Assembly: GCA_026413225.1 (NCBI GenBank)
Contig: CM048553.1
Location: 137,670,190 to 137,734,189 of the forward strand
Length of the DNA stretch: 64,000 nt
Source: Otis tarda
Lineage: Eukaryota; Chordata; Aves; Otidiformes; Otididae
Reading direction: 5' to 3'
The translations under genes were made by a program, and so were the position numbers. Shown here in pieces: positions 1 to 13,145 of the stretch (its first letter is position 1; the number at the start of each line of letters is the position of its first letter). The notes beneath the pieces are model-generated. The model did no database searches. It worked only from the letters and a program-made list of their open reading frames with translations, and was not told the DNA's origin.

Positions 1-1054
1 TTTGCGTGCTATAGTCCATTAGAGAAGAGAGTGACAGCCTCTGGACACAGATTACTGTCTTATGTATGGCCCAAAGGAGCATTATGGTATTAATTAAAGG
101 TGGTTCAGTATGTCAGCCATTGCAAGAATCTGAGTATTTTTAGTACTATGTCAGTATCTAACCACCTTAAAAGAATTCTGGTAGCAAGCAAACTAAGTAA
201 TTTAAAGGCAGCTCATGTTCTCTGTAAGTTTTGCAGGACCGCTATTGGGAATACTTGATAATTTATGAAGGCTTACACCACCAAATTAATTACATTTTCC
301 TGATGCCACATGTCTTTTTCATACAAGCTAGCTCTGAATTATAAGTAACAATATTGTCCTTGTTCATTCCTTCAGTACAGGAGACAGCTTACTAATAACA
401 CTGGTAGAATTCAGTTGCTGTATTTTAGAAGTGTCATTTATTAGAGCACCGTGATAGTTAAGGTGGTGTATGCTCCTCTGATGCTAACCCTCATTTCTGC
501 TGTATGTATTACTGAGCCTTCGGCATGGATTCGATTTGGGAACAGTTTTTACATGGTTTGGAAAAAATAAGCGTGCAGGAAATGGCCAAAGCAGAGACTC
601 TCTGTGATATGCAGGAGGTACAAAGCCACACACTCTACTGTATTCTGTGCGAAAGAGGTTATATTACAAGCCTCTGTTCTGACAAACAAAAACTCCTAGG
701 GGTCCTTACCATAGATAACTCATTGTTTTCTGCTGTCAGTGGCCTTCCTCTGAGGGCCTGCAATCTTGAATCATGCTTGCGTTTTGAATAGCACATACTT
801 CTTGCAAAGTCTGGCAAACTTCCTAATGAGGTTGACTTTGAAACAATTAACATTTTTCTGGGGGTTTTTTTAGATTAAAATTAAAGTAAAATAAATTTGA
901 ATAGATGGTATATAAATATGACTGATCCCTGAAATTTCAATTAGTAAGGAGATAAATAAATGGAACATCTATTTTCTTGAATAAGATTTTAAAATATTGA
1001 AACTTAAGCTTTCTTTTGTGTGTCTTCCACTTTTTTTTTCTGATTTGTATGAAG
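1..1054. other. unique AT-rich non-coding sequence
   Basis: I see no repeat family, splice-bounded reading frame or RNA gene here. An 88-codon open frame at 525-791 has no recognisable domain and no sign of coding constraint, so I do not treat it as a gene. Confidence 0.6.
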
Positions 1055-1410
1055 ATCATAGAATCATAGAATTGTTTGGATTGGAAGCGACCTTGAAGAT
1101 TGTCTAGTTCCAGCCCCCTTGCCATGGTCAGGGACACCTTCCACTAGATCAGGTTGCTCAGAGCCTCAACCAACCTGGCCTTAAACACTTTCACAGATGC
1201 AGCATCCACAGCTTCTCTGGGCAACCTGTTCCGGTGCCTCACCACCCTCATAGTGAAGAGTTTCTTCCTTATATCTGAACTAAATCTGCCCTCTTCAGTT
1301 TAAAGCCATTACACTTTGTCCTATCACTACATGCCCTTGTCAAAAGTCCCTCTCCATCTTTCTTGTAGGCCCCCTTTAGGTACTGGAAGGCCACTATAAG
1401 GTCTCCCTGG
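1055..1410 (-). mobile_element. CR1 LINE, 3' fragment
   Basis: The left edge carries two reverse-complement copies of the CR1 terminal octamer (ATCATAGAATCATAGAAT), so the element's 3' end is at 1055 and it lies on the minus strand. The body follows the known avian CR1 3' region: the 3' UTR, then the last part of the ORF2 reverse-transcriptase protein read in reverse complement. It is cut off near 1410, inside the stretch reading GGTCTCCCTGG, which is the usual 5' truncation of CR1. Substitutions against the familiar consensus are fairly numerous, and no open frame of useful length remains. It is a dead copy. Confidence 0.93.
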
Positions 1411-3481
1411 ATAACAGAAGATGATAGAAGATAATTTAGAGCTGCTTTTACAGTTGTTTTCAAGACAGTGATTTGTACAATGAAACATACTTCCATGATA
1501 CATTCTTACATGAAATAAAAATTGAATTGGAAATAAAATTCCAGGAGGATAATATTTCACAGGAAATTTCACTTTCCTACAGTTCCTTTAAATACTGGTT
1601 TGGTCAGTGAAAGAAACTTGCTGTTTCAGCAGACTTATGGGAATTCAGCAGGATGGTAGCTTTTAAGATCACTCTTGAAAGATTAAGAAAAGGCTACTTC
1701 CATCCAGCAAAGAGAATAAGTAAGAAAAGAAGAAAATTGCTGTCTGTCCTCATCCCTTTAAACAAATTATGAATTTCAAAGTTTATTGCATTATGTAAAT
1801 AACAAAACTCTTAGGCAATTTATTTTATTCTCCAAACAAACAAATATGCCACAACCCCAGTCAGAACAAAAAATTAAATAAGGAAAATTAAATGCAAATA
1901 AACCTTAGTGTAGCATTAAGAGCTAGATCTTTGCAAACCACTGGCAGTCAGAATTTATTTTGATATTAGACCTTTTCAGAGTGGGCCCCACCGCAACACA
2001 TCCCAAAGCTAATTTTATTCTGGTTATTTTCTGTTTTCAGTTGCCAGTGTTGAGTCACCTCATTACTGCAAAAACTTGTAGAAAGTTGCAGTGTTTAAGA
2101 ACTTGCATTACACTTCGTAATGCTAATAGTAGGCTTAGTGTGGATCACGTGAGTAAGTGTTTTCAGAACCTGGACATGAACACTACTAACCATTTAAGCT
2201 ATCACAGTTATTTACTTATTTTTTTCATCAAAAAAACAATCCATCCTCTCCCAAACCATCTTTATTTCAGTGCATATTGAAGTCAACTTTGAAAGACAAG
2301 GAGAAGTGTAGGAGAGCTGTGTTGTTTTTTGGCTTTTTCTCTTGGAGGAAGTCAGCAGGTTTTTATGGGGACAGAGAGAAGCAGGAGTCAGAAGAATGGA
2401 GGGTTTGATGAGTGAAACAGGAATGCTGAAAAGTTTGGAGGGACGGGAGGCCTGGAATTTGGTTATCTTGGAGGTGGAATTGTTTAGGTTGCAAGATAAG
2501 CCAAGAAGGAAAGAACAACTTAACACTGGAAAAAGTCAGTGGAATCACAAGAGCTCTGCCAGAAATGTTTTGTCAAAATCATGCAGGACATCAGGAGGAA
2601 ACAAGTACAGGAATAAATCAGGGCTGACATTAGCCACACTGACCATTAGTGGAAAAGGGGGTAAATGAGGGAAGGTAAAAAACGGAGAAAAACAAACCTA
2701 TATGATGAAAGGAAAAGCAGAGAACAGAGAGAAAAAGTTCAGTTTACTGATGCTGACAAGCTAATGTTCATCAAAAGTTCAAGTTATAGGACGTTGATGG
2801 CTGACACTGAAAGAGACTGGATCATGGTTGGATGCATGATTGAACTTCATAGTAAGGACAAATAGTGGAGAGAGGGATATGGAGAGGTTGGCTAGCAGGT
2901 CAGTGGCAACAATACAAAGGAGAAGTCAAATATTGCATGGTTCTGGAGGTAAGGGATGAGATGGAAAGGTATAAGAAAGTTAGGTGAAAGACATTCTTGC
3001 ATCATGGCTGGAATCAGTTGTCCTGTGGATGGTGAAAAGGAAGACTGCACTTGCTATCTACTACCACTTTATCCTGAAGTGTTTGACCCACAGGAACAGA
3101 GTCTCACACCCTTTTGCTCTCCTGATAGAGTCTTGCTGGGCAATGGAAATATTGAAAAAATATGTTCAGGCAAAGACATCTATACCTCTGTGAGAATCAG
3201 TAACTTGGAGGAATGAAGTTGGGAGACAGAAGAAAGTGAAAGAAGGCAATTAGGGTAGAAATGAGGATGTGAATGTTAGGAAAGAAAAGGTGGAAGAGAT
3301 GGAGATATTAGAATCAAATCTAGGAGGTGAAAAGAAGCAGATGTTGCAGTGGATTCTGTATTTGCCTTGATGTGAAGAGAAATAATGCTGGGAGAAAAGA
3401 GGGAGGAAAAAATCTTCTGGGGCTGACAGAAACATGACAAAAGTGTGGTGAATGAGGGAATGGAGTTGTAGGATGCAGAGG
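1411..3481. other. unique sequence with a purine-rich strand
   Basis: No gene or identifiable transposon was seen. From roughly 2300 to 3480 the plus strand is strongly enriched in A and G (many GGAGG, AGAGA, GAAAG runs). This opens several frames of 60-108 codons by composition alone. None has a recognisable domain. The stretch could be an unrecognised old repeat or compositional drift. Confidence 0.5.
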
Positions 3482-3970
3482 TGTTGTAGTTTAGCCCTGC
3501 TCAGGACCAAGCTACATAGTCTCTCACTCACTTCCCACCACCTTCCAGCGAGACAGAGAAGAGAATTAGTAAAGAAAAGGCAGCAAAACTCATGGATTGA
3601 GACAAAACAAAAAAAATAAATTTAAGAGAAATAACAAAAGAAAACAAACCAGAGACAGAAAACAAATATAGTATAAGAGCTCACAACAAATCCCAATGCT
3701 CAGTTTCCTCCCAGGTAGCAGACTACTCCCTTCAGCCCCCTCCTCACTTATATACTGAGCACGATGTCACATGGGATGGAATAGCCCGTGGGCTAATTTG
3801 GATAAACTTACCCCAGCTATTGGCTGATTAGTAAACTATCCCAGCTGTGTCCCCCAGCTATAGGGGCCACCAGTTCCAGTTCTCCTCCCAGCTCAGGTGA
3901 ATGTTAACTCTCTCCTAGCCAGAACCAAGACAAGAGGACAAAAAAGAGCAGGATAAAATTCTTTACAACA
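3482..3970 (-). mobile_element. solo LTR of an endogenous retrovirus
   Basis: The element begins TGTTGTAGTT and ends TTACAACA, so it has TG...CA ends. Read on the minus strand it follows the same plan as the other LTRs in this window: a CCAAT box (plus-strand ATTGG at 3819-3823), a TATA box (plus-strand TTATATA at 3748-3754), an AT-rich stretch, a TCTCAATCCATGAG segment, and a GTGAGTGAGAGAC segment just before the end. No gag, pol or env sequence lies on either side, so it is a solo LTR. The flanks do not give a clean target duplication (GAGG on one side, GAGC on the other). It is diverged from the three LTRs at 46.7-52.7 kb and represents a separate subfamily. Confidence 0.82.
3748..3754 (-). 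promoter_or_regulatory. TATA box of the 3.5 kb solo LTR
   Basis: On the minus strand this reads TATATAA, followed by GTGAGGAGG. A CCAAT box lies about 65-70 bases upstream (3819-3823 on the plus strand), which is the normal spacing for a retroviral U3 promoter. Whether it is still active cannot be told from sequence. Confidence 0.6.
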
Positions 3971-5015
3971 GAGCTGGAGTGAAAAGAGCCTATTTCAACA
4001 CAATTATTGGGAAGCACAAGTGAGAAAAACCCAAAAGTTACCGCGAAAGCAACATGTACCCTACTTGGAACATGCTGGAGCATCTTGCATCCTCTTCCTA
4101 GAGAGGAGTTAAAACGTTATTGGACAATGACACTGCAGGATCAGTGCAGGAGAAGTAATCTTGGAGCTAGCAGCCCCCCAGAACTTACACTTGAGGTCTT
4201 CTGCTCCAGTATTTTCTTTTCTGCTGCATTATGGACCTACGTTCTACTTTTCAGCTATATCAATGACGTGTATTAAAGGTCAGGCTCCAAATATTAGTGA
4301 TTCTGCAGAGAAGACCATGCTGAGCTAATGGTGAGTTACATTTTCTGCTGCATTTAGTCTTCAGCTCTGAATAATGTTTGGTCATCTTCATGTTATGTTA
4401 AGTACAATGGATGCTGAAGGCCTTCCAGGTAGTGACATCTGGTTGTGCTACTTTACAGTACAAAAAATGCCTCAAGGAACTAAGCCTCAAGTAGTTTAGC
4501 ATCTGTTTCAGGTTGTTTCAAGAGATAGTATACTCCTTGTAAGCTTGCCCATGAAGAATTCTTACATGAGGTTTGACAGCAGCAGCATTTTTCTGCTTTA
4601 TTTTTTTTTGCAGCATGCAGTTAGAAGTTTATATTTTTTAAGGAGTTGTTTGTGCTCTGAAATCTAAATCTACTTGAAAGTGTCTGTTAAAAAATATGTT
4701 AATTGAACATCAATAAAACTGTAAATACTTGCAAGGGCAAAGGTTTGTTTAGCAGCCCTTCACACAGTCAGGACATTTTAGCTGAAATGCTACTGAACGT
4801 GTTTTATCCCCATCTCTGCTTAAAATCAAAGGAAATCTGGGTCTTTGTCACCCCATTAAAGAGTCTGCCGTCCATTCTCACCCTCTGTCTTCTAATAGCA
4901 ACAGTGTTCTTTAACTTCTCTTTGTCATTAATAGCAAAATTCTCTGTAATGGTTGCACAGCAGGCAATAACTGAATAAAAATCCTTCCTGCAAGACAAAG
5001 GAGATTTGTCCTTTG
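3971..5015. other. unique non-coding sequence
   Basis: No transposon, RNA gene or credible exon was seen. Short open frames (for example 4007-4276) have no recognisable features. Confidence 0.55.
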
Positions 5016-5181
5016 ACAAGAGAGGTGGTAGATGCCTTATCCCGAGAAACATTCAAGGCTGGTTGGGATGAGGTTCTGAGCAACCTGATCTACTTGAAGA
5101 TGTCCCTGCTCCTTGCAGGGGGCGTTGAACCAGATTACCTTGAAAGGTCCCTTCCAACTCAAACTACTTATGATTCTATTC
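5016..5181 (+). mobile_element. CR1 LINE, very short 3' end
   Basis: This is a plus-strand CR1 tail of about 165 bases. It contains the well-known final segment of CR1: GAGAGGTGGTAGATGCC, then AACATTCAAGG, then GATGTCCCTGCTCCTTGCAG, then AAAGGTCCCTTCCAACTCAA and a terminal TATGATTCTATTC. The upstream part of the element is absent, as expected for a 5'-truncated insertion. It encodes nothing. Confidence 0.92.
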
Positions 5182-8100
5182 TTTTGTTTCTGACCAAAAA
5201 TAAGGTTCTTCATCTTTTGCACTGTTTTGAGCCAATGACTCCTGAGTTTACACAGTTTACAGATGGGTTTATTTTGAACTAAACCTGAAATCTAACAAAC
5301 TAGAAAGAATACCAGTTAAGTAGTATTGTAACTTTTTAGTGATACAAATATAAACTGACAACAAATGGCTGCCCTAGGCCAGGGTATATTAACTGGGAAC
5401 CACAAGATGGTGCTGCTATAATTGGCCTGGTTTCAGTCTAGCTTCTCTCAATAAACAACAAAACACTTTGCCTTCTCTCCTAAAGAGGCAACAAGAAATG
5501 ACTCAACATGAATCAGTTACTCTGTTGTTCCCCAACACATTTGCAGCAATGTGGAATTTGTTTTCAGAGTGTCAGAATGACAGACAGAGCTACCTCCTCT
5601 TGTTGTCTCTCCTTCGCCACCTCCGATGGTTGGGCAACTCTACCTTGTGGGAGCTTCTTTATGAAATATAGTTATATTGTAAGAAATTGTCAGCCAGATA
5701 ATGTGTTAAGGAAGAAATAATGTGAGACCCCTGATGACAATGTATGCAGGCACAACACTGCAGCCAGACTTGTGCATTTCCCAGGAGCTGTTGCCATAAC
5801 TTTAACAGATGAAACATCCTACACTGGTAATACTTTGAACGGGAATGCCAGAACGATTAAGTATTTGCCAGCCACATCAAGGTGTGAATAATTACCTTTA
5901 CCTGTCCTCCTGTGGAGTTTATATTCCTGCAGCTGCTGCCCCTTTCCCCTCGGTTCACCAATGGGTACGTGGAGGTCCACATGAGTGCGAGGTTGCTGTA
6001 CCAATTTAAAAAATTTCTTCTGTCCCCTCATGCCACTTTTTCTCTGTCAGGGCTGCCATGCTGCAGTGGGAGGGAGGACGTGCCCGTGCCTCGGGGGCAG
6101 CCATCCCCGCAGTCAGCACGCTGAAATGCCCAGCAAAGGTGACTTTGGGGAGGTGCCTGGGGGCCATTCATTGGCACATGTCCCCTTCTACCATCTCTGC
6201 TCTGGGGCGATAACTGCTGGCAGATGACTATGAACATCTAGGACATTTAAAATGTCCCAGAAAATTCCCCATGGGTTTTTTGCCAAAGTCTCTGCATTGT
6301 GCCACCCTCACTAGTTTCCCTCTATTGCTTGTCCTAATCCAAGTGAAACTGCTGAATGAAAGGGACATCTTTTGTGGTAATAATAACATTAATCTCTGCT
6401 GGATTACAACTTCATTTATCTGTCTATTAGCAAAAAATGACAGCAAAAGTGTGTATGCAGGAGCACCAGACACATAGTAAGAATGTCATTGTTGTTACAG
6501 TCAACTCCGTAAATAGCCTGTTGGCTGCAATGAAAGAGGAGTTTAGTATAAACTGCACTGAGAAATATCATGGATATGTTCATATCAACTGTGAAGAAAT
6601 CAGGAGGGACAAAAAAAGAGAGTCAAATCTTTTCCTGGAACTAAAATGCTGTTGTTTTGAGTGCACACGCACACATGCACAGTAGTAGTGCATTCTTTCT
6701 TCATTTATTGTCAATTTTCACCAAGGAGTACTGCTAAAATGTTACAAGTGACAGTTCCTGAAATATTATATGATTTATCTGGAAGCAGATTCAACTCGAT
6801 GTGTTGTTATAGGGTTTGGGTTTGTGTTAATATGTTCCGGTTTTAGCACAGTAAAGACTGATGTTGAGTAGATACATACATACAGAGGCTTCTTCACAGC
6901 TGTTTAAACTGTGCCCCCTTGGTTTGCTCTGCAGACTTCTATGAACATTTAGATTTATGTTGCCTCCTTCATCACGCCTGTGCTGTTGGTTGGGCTTGTG
7001 ATGCTGAAGCAAGTGGTTTGGTTTTGCTGGGTTTGCATGAATAGTGTTTTAGGAGAACTAAGTTAAGTGGGAACAACCTCTTTTTAAAGTCTCATATGCC
7101 ATCTGAGCCTTAGAGAGATGCTGGAAGGTACACGGAGATATTAAACAATTTGGTAATGCCTTTGTGATAAAACAGGAGGCAGCTTTTGCTCTCCTACATT
7201 CTGGAGATGCTTTTTAATTTAAATTGGTGTGGCATAGATTACTGCTGGCTACCCCCCATACAGTGTACTACACCCACGAGTTACACATGGGATTTGAAGA
7301 GGGAAGAGCAAGGATTTCCTCAAGCCTCTGTTCTGTGGTTCAGAAGTGTACTTCATGATATCCTGATTTCTGTTTCTTCAGTATGTCCCTTTCCTAAAGT
7401 AATAATCTGTGTTTTCAAATGGACAGGCATAATCAGCTGTACACTGTGACAATGCCGCATCCCTTGGATGGAGATTAAGACCATGGCTTGTGGCGTCTGG
7501 GCATTCCCAGGGGCTAGTGGCCAGGTTGGCCTGTTCTTGACAGCCCAGTGCAACATGGCTGTTGGGTCCGTGAAGAAGTCCCTGTGCTCCTCTACTCTTC
7601 TACATCCTTCCCTGCCATATTTTTTCTGCCCCTCAGCCAGGCATCACACACGTGCTGGAATAAGCATGTAAGAAGAGGAAGGTCCTCTGCCAGGAAGGTG
7701 CTGTTAGTGTACTGGAGAAAATCTACATCCAGCGTTAACCATTGACTAAGAGCATTGTCATTTCAGAATTACTCCTTATGCATTGATTTCTGGTGGGTTC
7801 AGCACCCACAAACCATCCTTTCTGAGTGACTCTCACCTTTACGTCTCTGCACTTGGGCAGGGAAGGATTTCTTTCTCTTGCTGGCTAGGGGAGGCGAGGT
7901 CAGACAGAGAAAGAGCTTGGGTGGCCGAGTCACAGGTGGGGAAAGAGCTGGGAAGGGTCTCCAGATGGCTGACGTAAGGGTTCATAAAATGATGAGGGCC
8001 CAACCCTCTTCGTTCCTTTAAACCTAAATGTTTGTATGTGTTACCAAACCATCACGTAAAACTATATAAACGTTTTCACATGTTGAACTACAGATTAACT

Positions 8101-11100
8101 GTGGTGCTTATGATGATAATTAAAACCACAAACACAACATATTGTGAAAAATACCACATGCACATTTAATTATGATTCAAATTTCCAGGCGTGCAGTCAG
8201 GGAAAGGAATTACTGAAGGCTTTTTGAAAGTTGTTCTTTGTATTCAGCGAATCTCAGGCAATGCTGAGTATCTTGCAGGATTGAACCTCATTATTTGTAG
8301 AATTTGGAGAAGATCTTAATTTCTGGAGTTATAGTTTAGATCTGGATTTTTTTAAAGTACTTTTCAAAGTGAAAGAAACTGACATATAGGAGTTTGATGT
8401 GATTGATACATAACATTTCAGATTGAATTCTTACGAAAAAAAAACCCTTTAATTTTTGACTATTTCAAACCATTAAAAATCTGTAGGAGCGGGGGGGGAG
8501 AGTTTTACAAAAGGGTGTTTTGTTTTGGACATTTGCTTGGGGTAGTGTTGTTTCATGAAGAAACACCAATTACTCTGAAATGTAATAGCCACATTAGCAG
8601 CTGAAGAAAATAAAAATGACCCTGTATTATTAATATTATATGTATATTTTTTTAATTTTTTAACCAGTCTCATAAATTTTTTTAAGTTTGAGATGTGTTT
8701 TTGAATGTTGGTGGTAAGCGAGACAAGAAATGAGGCAAGAAGTGGTACCCTTCCAAAGCAATCTAGAGGCCAAGACACAGAAGTCAGGACTTTGACCAGC
8801 AGAATGGAAACCGTAGAGTAACTGCCTGAAGTAGGTAAAAATATAACCTGCTTTGCACAAGCTGCAACTCAAAATGGGAGAGTTTGGTCTTTTGACTTCT
8901 CCAACCTCATTGAAGTGTCTATATTCTAACACGATCCTGCGCTGAGCTTTCTATTCACCTACAATTTTGGGCTGATTTCTCCACTAAAGATGTGTCTGCA
9001 CAACACAAAGCAGCACTGCAGGAGAGAGACCGCAACCAGCTTGGAGCAGGCAGGAGTATCTCCATGGTACACTGCTGTGACATGCACACAAATTGTTGTG
9101 AGGGTTGGGACTGCTGAAATGTTAGCACGCTGCAGATGGGGCTATTTGAGGGATCTTTACACCACGTAAGCAGTGGAGACATGCTCAAGCTACACGTGCG
9201 AAACAAGTAGTAGTAAAAGCTTAATGATCCAGGGAAACTGTTAAAAATACCCAAGGCTTTTTTCAACAACCAGAAATGTTCAATATTAGCAATAATGATT
9301 ACTTAAAAAAAATTAATAATGACTTAAAGTGTCAGAAGTCATGTTTAAGTTTCAAACAGATAGCGATTCTGTAATGTAAAGAGGCAACCTCTTAAAAATA
9401 TTTTTAAATTTGTTTTAAAAAATAAGCCATTTTTCTGCTATAAAATATTTCATCAAAATTATTGAGCCTATTTTTTTTAATTTTGTTTTATGCAGTGTTT
9501 TCTTCTCCTTTGAGTTTCTGAAAACTTTCAAATTATTTTTTTTCTCAATTTAAGTTCTCTGTAAACAACGACAAAAAATGAGCAAACCCATATTTCTTTC
9601 AATTTAGAGATTTTTTTTCTCCCATGAAAGGTAATATTTTAAGAAATTAACAACAGTTTTTGTGAAATATTGCACGTCAGAAAAAAAAAAAACCAGCCAC
9701 ACAAAAAAGAAGCGATACTTCTATAAAAAAAAAAAGATGTGATGTTAATTTCTGAGCAGCTGCAATCCAAAACAACACCTTTCAGAGTATTGGGAAATTA
9801 TAGCATAGAGTCAGCAAAACACAGGTGCAAAGGGCTCCCTCTGTGGAGCACAACTAGCTGCCGTCTTTGCTTGCATATTCCAGTTTATTGGGGTGTTGTC
9901 TTGGGAAGCCTTGCTGGCAACCTTCTCTGGGAATCTGGGTGCAGCGTGAGAGAAACATCACGCTGGGCTGTTCAGCTTGAACCTTGCACTATGCCTGCCG
10001 TGACACGTGCCGTTATTATAACTATTATTTTTAGGGTTGGAATTTTTTTTTGCTCTGCGTTAATGTAACCGAGATCATAACAGCAGCATATGCACAACAA
10101 AGCTGCTAACTGAGGAAATATCAGGCTTACAGCACTTCTTTGCACCACAGTTGCTTATCAATGAAGCGTATATATAGCCTAATTAACATAACTGGAATGA
10201 CTATAATTATGCTATCATTTTGTTTACTTTAGCACATTCTGTTGAGGTATATGGGTAGCAATATTTGTTATTGAAATATTCCCCCTTGCTACATACAGGC
10301 TGTTTAATTATCCTGTTAGTCTATTTTATTTATGGTGCGATTTAGTTGCTTAAAAGTGAGGAAAGTGTTAAAGTCCACAAACTCTTGGCTTACATATTCC
10401 TCTCTATTTTGGATCTTGGACACAATCTGATAAAGCTTTGAGTAGTTCTTACTCACGCAAGTAGGGCGGTCCCATTATAATTAATGTCACCATTGGCTGA
10501 AATAAGACCTTGGAGGATAAAAGCCTAAAAATAAAAATAATCAAGAACATACACAGCAAAAAGCCTTTCAGGGTTCCCATTCGAGAAAGTGTAATGCAAA
10601 AACAAAGCTGCTAGTTTGGGACAACACTGCTAGACAAAGACAGTGAGGGAAAATGATATCAAACATTTCTTTTTCCCTGGCTTCGACTGCCCTACTGAAA
10701 TGAAATCTCATCTGTTTTTGGTAAAAGCAAGATATCTCTCGTGCAAATGTTTCCAAAGAAGCTTTCTTGTGCAGGCAGGATGATGCTTGTCTCAGCTTTG
10801 TATAGTCCACATGGACGCCTGCATCTTCATGGCTTCAGCTGTGGCGTGACTGGTGCTTTCCAGGTCTATGAAAGCCTGAGCATCCTTGGTGCCTTGCAGT
10901 GTGACCACAGCTCAGGAGAGGGAAGGGCACATGGGACGTCAGTCCTTTCTGGCAAGCATTTCTGGCCATCTGAGGTGGCAGAAATCCTTGTGATGCTGTT
11001 GCCTTGAACTTCCCTCCCCCTCATGCACCCACAGCACAGACACGCAAAGCCCTTCACCGGCTTTCACCAACAGAAGCGGTGCACAACCAGCTCACTCAGC

Positions 11101-13145
11101 AGAGACCTGGATCATCTGCTCCCTTGCGTTTCACCAAGGTTAATGCTTCTCTCTTTATGGTGGTGTGCAGAACATTAATAAAGCAAGTCATGTTTGTACA
11201 GCTCTATGATTTCCGTAATTAGGAATGTCAAGAGTATATTTTAGAGTAAGGATGTATAAATTAACATAGACATACTGAGCGTGTTGGCAGTTTACCATAC
11301 CTTTGGGTGTAGTCCAGGGCCTTTCTTCACATTAAAGGAATAACAAAGGTTCTCTCAGGTCTCTTGCTGACTTTGCTGGTTGGCTAGAAATGTCTTTTTT
11401 TTTTTTTTTTGGCTTTTGATGGAGCAAAACTGTTCATGGTAGTGAACAGTTCATGGTTGCACCTCTTACGTGCAAGCTGTCATACTTACAGTCACTTCTA
11501 ATAAGGAACAAGTTTACTTCTCAAGCTGACACATACCACAGAGGAAGTGCCTTCAGCATGTGGCAGGTCAGAGATGTCCAAATCTTCCCTGGGATCTTCT
11601 GATGAAAGATGGATGGCTTAAAAAAATCTTCCCGCTCCTCTCGCTACCAACCCATTTACACAAAGACAATAGAGATGTCTAATTTAAAGACACCAAGTAT
11701 AAAAGAGTAGGGGGAATTTACTGGAATTTTTTTCCTGAAAATTGCAATCACATTCCAGTTGAAGTAAAAGGAATAAATGAAGAAGCAGCACATTTCAAGC
11801 CCAGTCCCACAGCGGCTGTGCTGCGCGCCTGCGTTTCTTTACCGCTCTTGGTCAGGCACTGTATTCAAATGAACACTGCTTACATGCAAGCTCTCCCTTA
11901 GCGTTACATCAGCTACTCCTAATAAAAGCTCAGTATGTGGAACTTGATCATCTAACAGATGTTTTTATTTACCAGTTCTTATTTTTTATTTAAAATTGCT
12001 CATGGGGTTTTCTAGCCACTTGGATTTAATTTAAATAAGTAGGCCCAAATTCATCTCTGACAATACATCATTAAAGTGACACAGTTTTACATGAGATGAA
12101 TTTTATCCACAGACCACATTTTTTTTTAAAGAATAAAATAATCGGTTACTGGAACACAACCACATATGCACTCCTTCTAACCCCTGGCCATCCCCATGAA
12201 TATGAAGAATCGAGGACATAACCTGTGGAGACAGATACACACGTGCATCTCTTTCCATCTCTCTCACTGCCCTCCCAAGGTCTCTAGCAGTGCAATGGCT
12301 GATTCTGTCTCCTTGTCTTGTACAAGCACAAAGAAAGAGAGGGGACTGAAACTCAGAGCCAAGGATCTCAACATCCAGTGAAAGCAGGAAAAATTGTGCC
12401 TTAAGAACTACAGGATTGTACTGTCATTGCAGGGTGTGAGACTAATCATAATTCTTATCCATTTTCTGCTCTCCTCCTCTGACATACTCGTAGCATTTGC
12501 TCTCTCACTGTAGCCCATTAGTTGGTAACAGGGAGCACGGAAGTGTTTCACGGACTGTAAAGAGTGGAGACCAAACTGTGACATGCCTGCCAATGACCAC
12601 GGCTGAACTTGCTGATCCTTGTCTTTCACTTTCGTTCTCCTGCTTCAGACACTACACAGGCAAATGTCTTTCTGCTGCTTGCTAAATCGTCCTTGAAGTC
12701 TAACCCTTTCTATTCCCAGCTTTGCTTCTCTGAAGTACACTGTCAATCATGCCAGGGTTTTCTAGATGTGTGATGGTTTAGTGGGTTCTGTACTAATAGG
12801 CACTGGTTTCACTTGCTAAAAAAACACGCTTTAATTTTCCACTGTGTTTTCTAAAGTTCAGAATGAGGAAGAAAAATCCTTTCTGGTTTAAACAGCTTTC
12901 TAGTATTCTGCAGTTGTGTTTATGAACAACAACCTCACTCTGAAGTACGTAACGGACAGAACAGTCACTTCACAGAGGTGACGCAGCACGACAACATCTT
13001 CCTGCTCTGAAACCTTTGGCAGTGACTGCAGCCACAAATGCGAGCAAAAACAGATTGTAAATACAGATTGTTGAAGAGCAGTTGTCAAAGACAGCTGTTG
13101 AAGACCAGCAGCTCCTAAGGCCCCTTTCTGTTCCTTGCTGCACTT
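5182..13145. other. 8 kb of unique AT-rich sequence without recognisable genes
   Basis: I see no CR1, LTR or coding exon. Around 8.0-10.6 kb the sequence is especially AT-rich, with poly(A) and poly(T) runs (for example near 9680-9735) and TAATTA-type motifs at 10180-10330. Part of 10420-10520 resembles an old amniote repeat (TACTCACGCAAGTAGGGC followed by GGTCCCATTA), but the match is weak. A 16-base poly(T) run lies at 11395-11410. Confidence 0.55.
11395..11410. repeat. poly(T)16 run
   Basis: An uninterrupted run of 16 T. No associated element is recognisable on either side, so it could be a simple mononucleotide repeat or the tail of an unrecognised minus-strand retrocopy. Confidence 0.9.

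Noticed and set aside
5417-5445. LTR-like start (GGCCTGGTTTCAG)
   Set aside because: Only about 13 bases resemble an LTR end. The following sequence does not match any of the LTR types found here.
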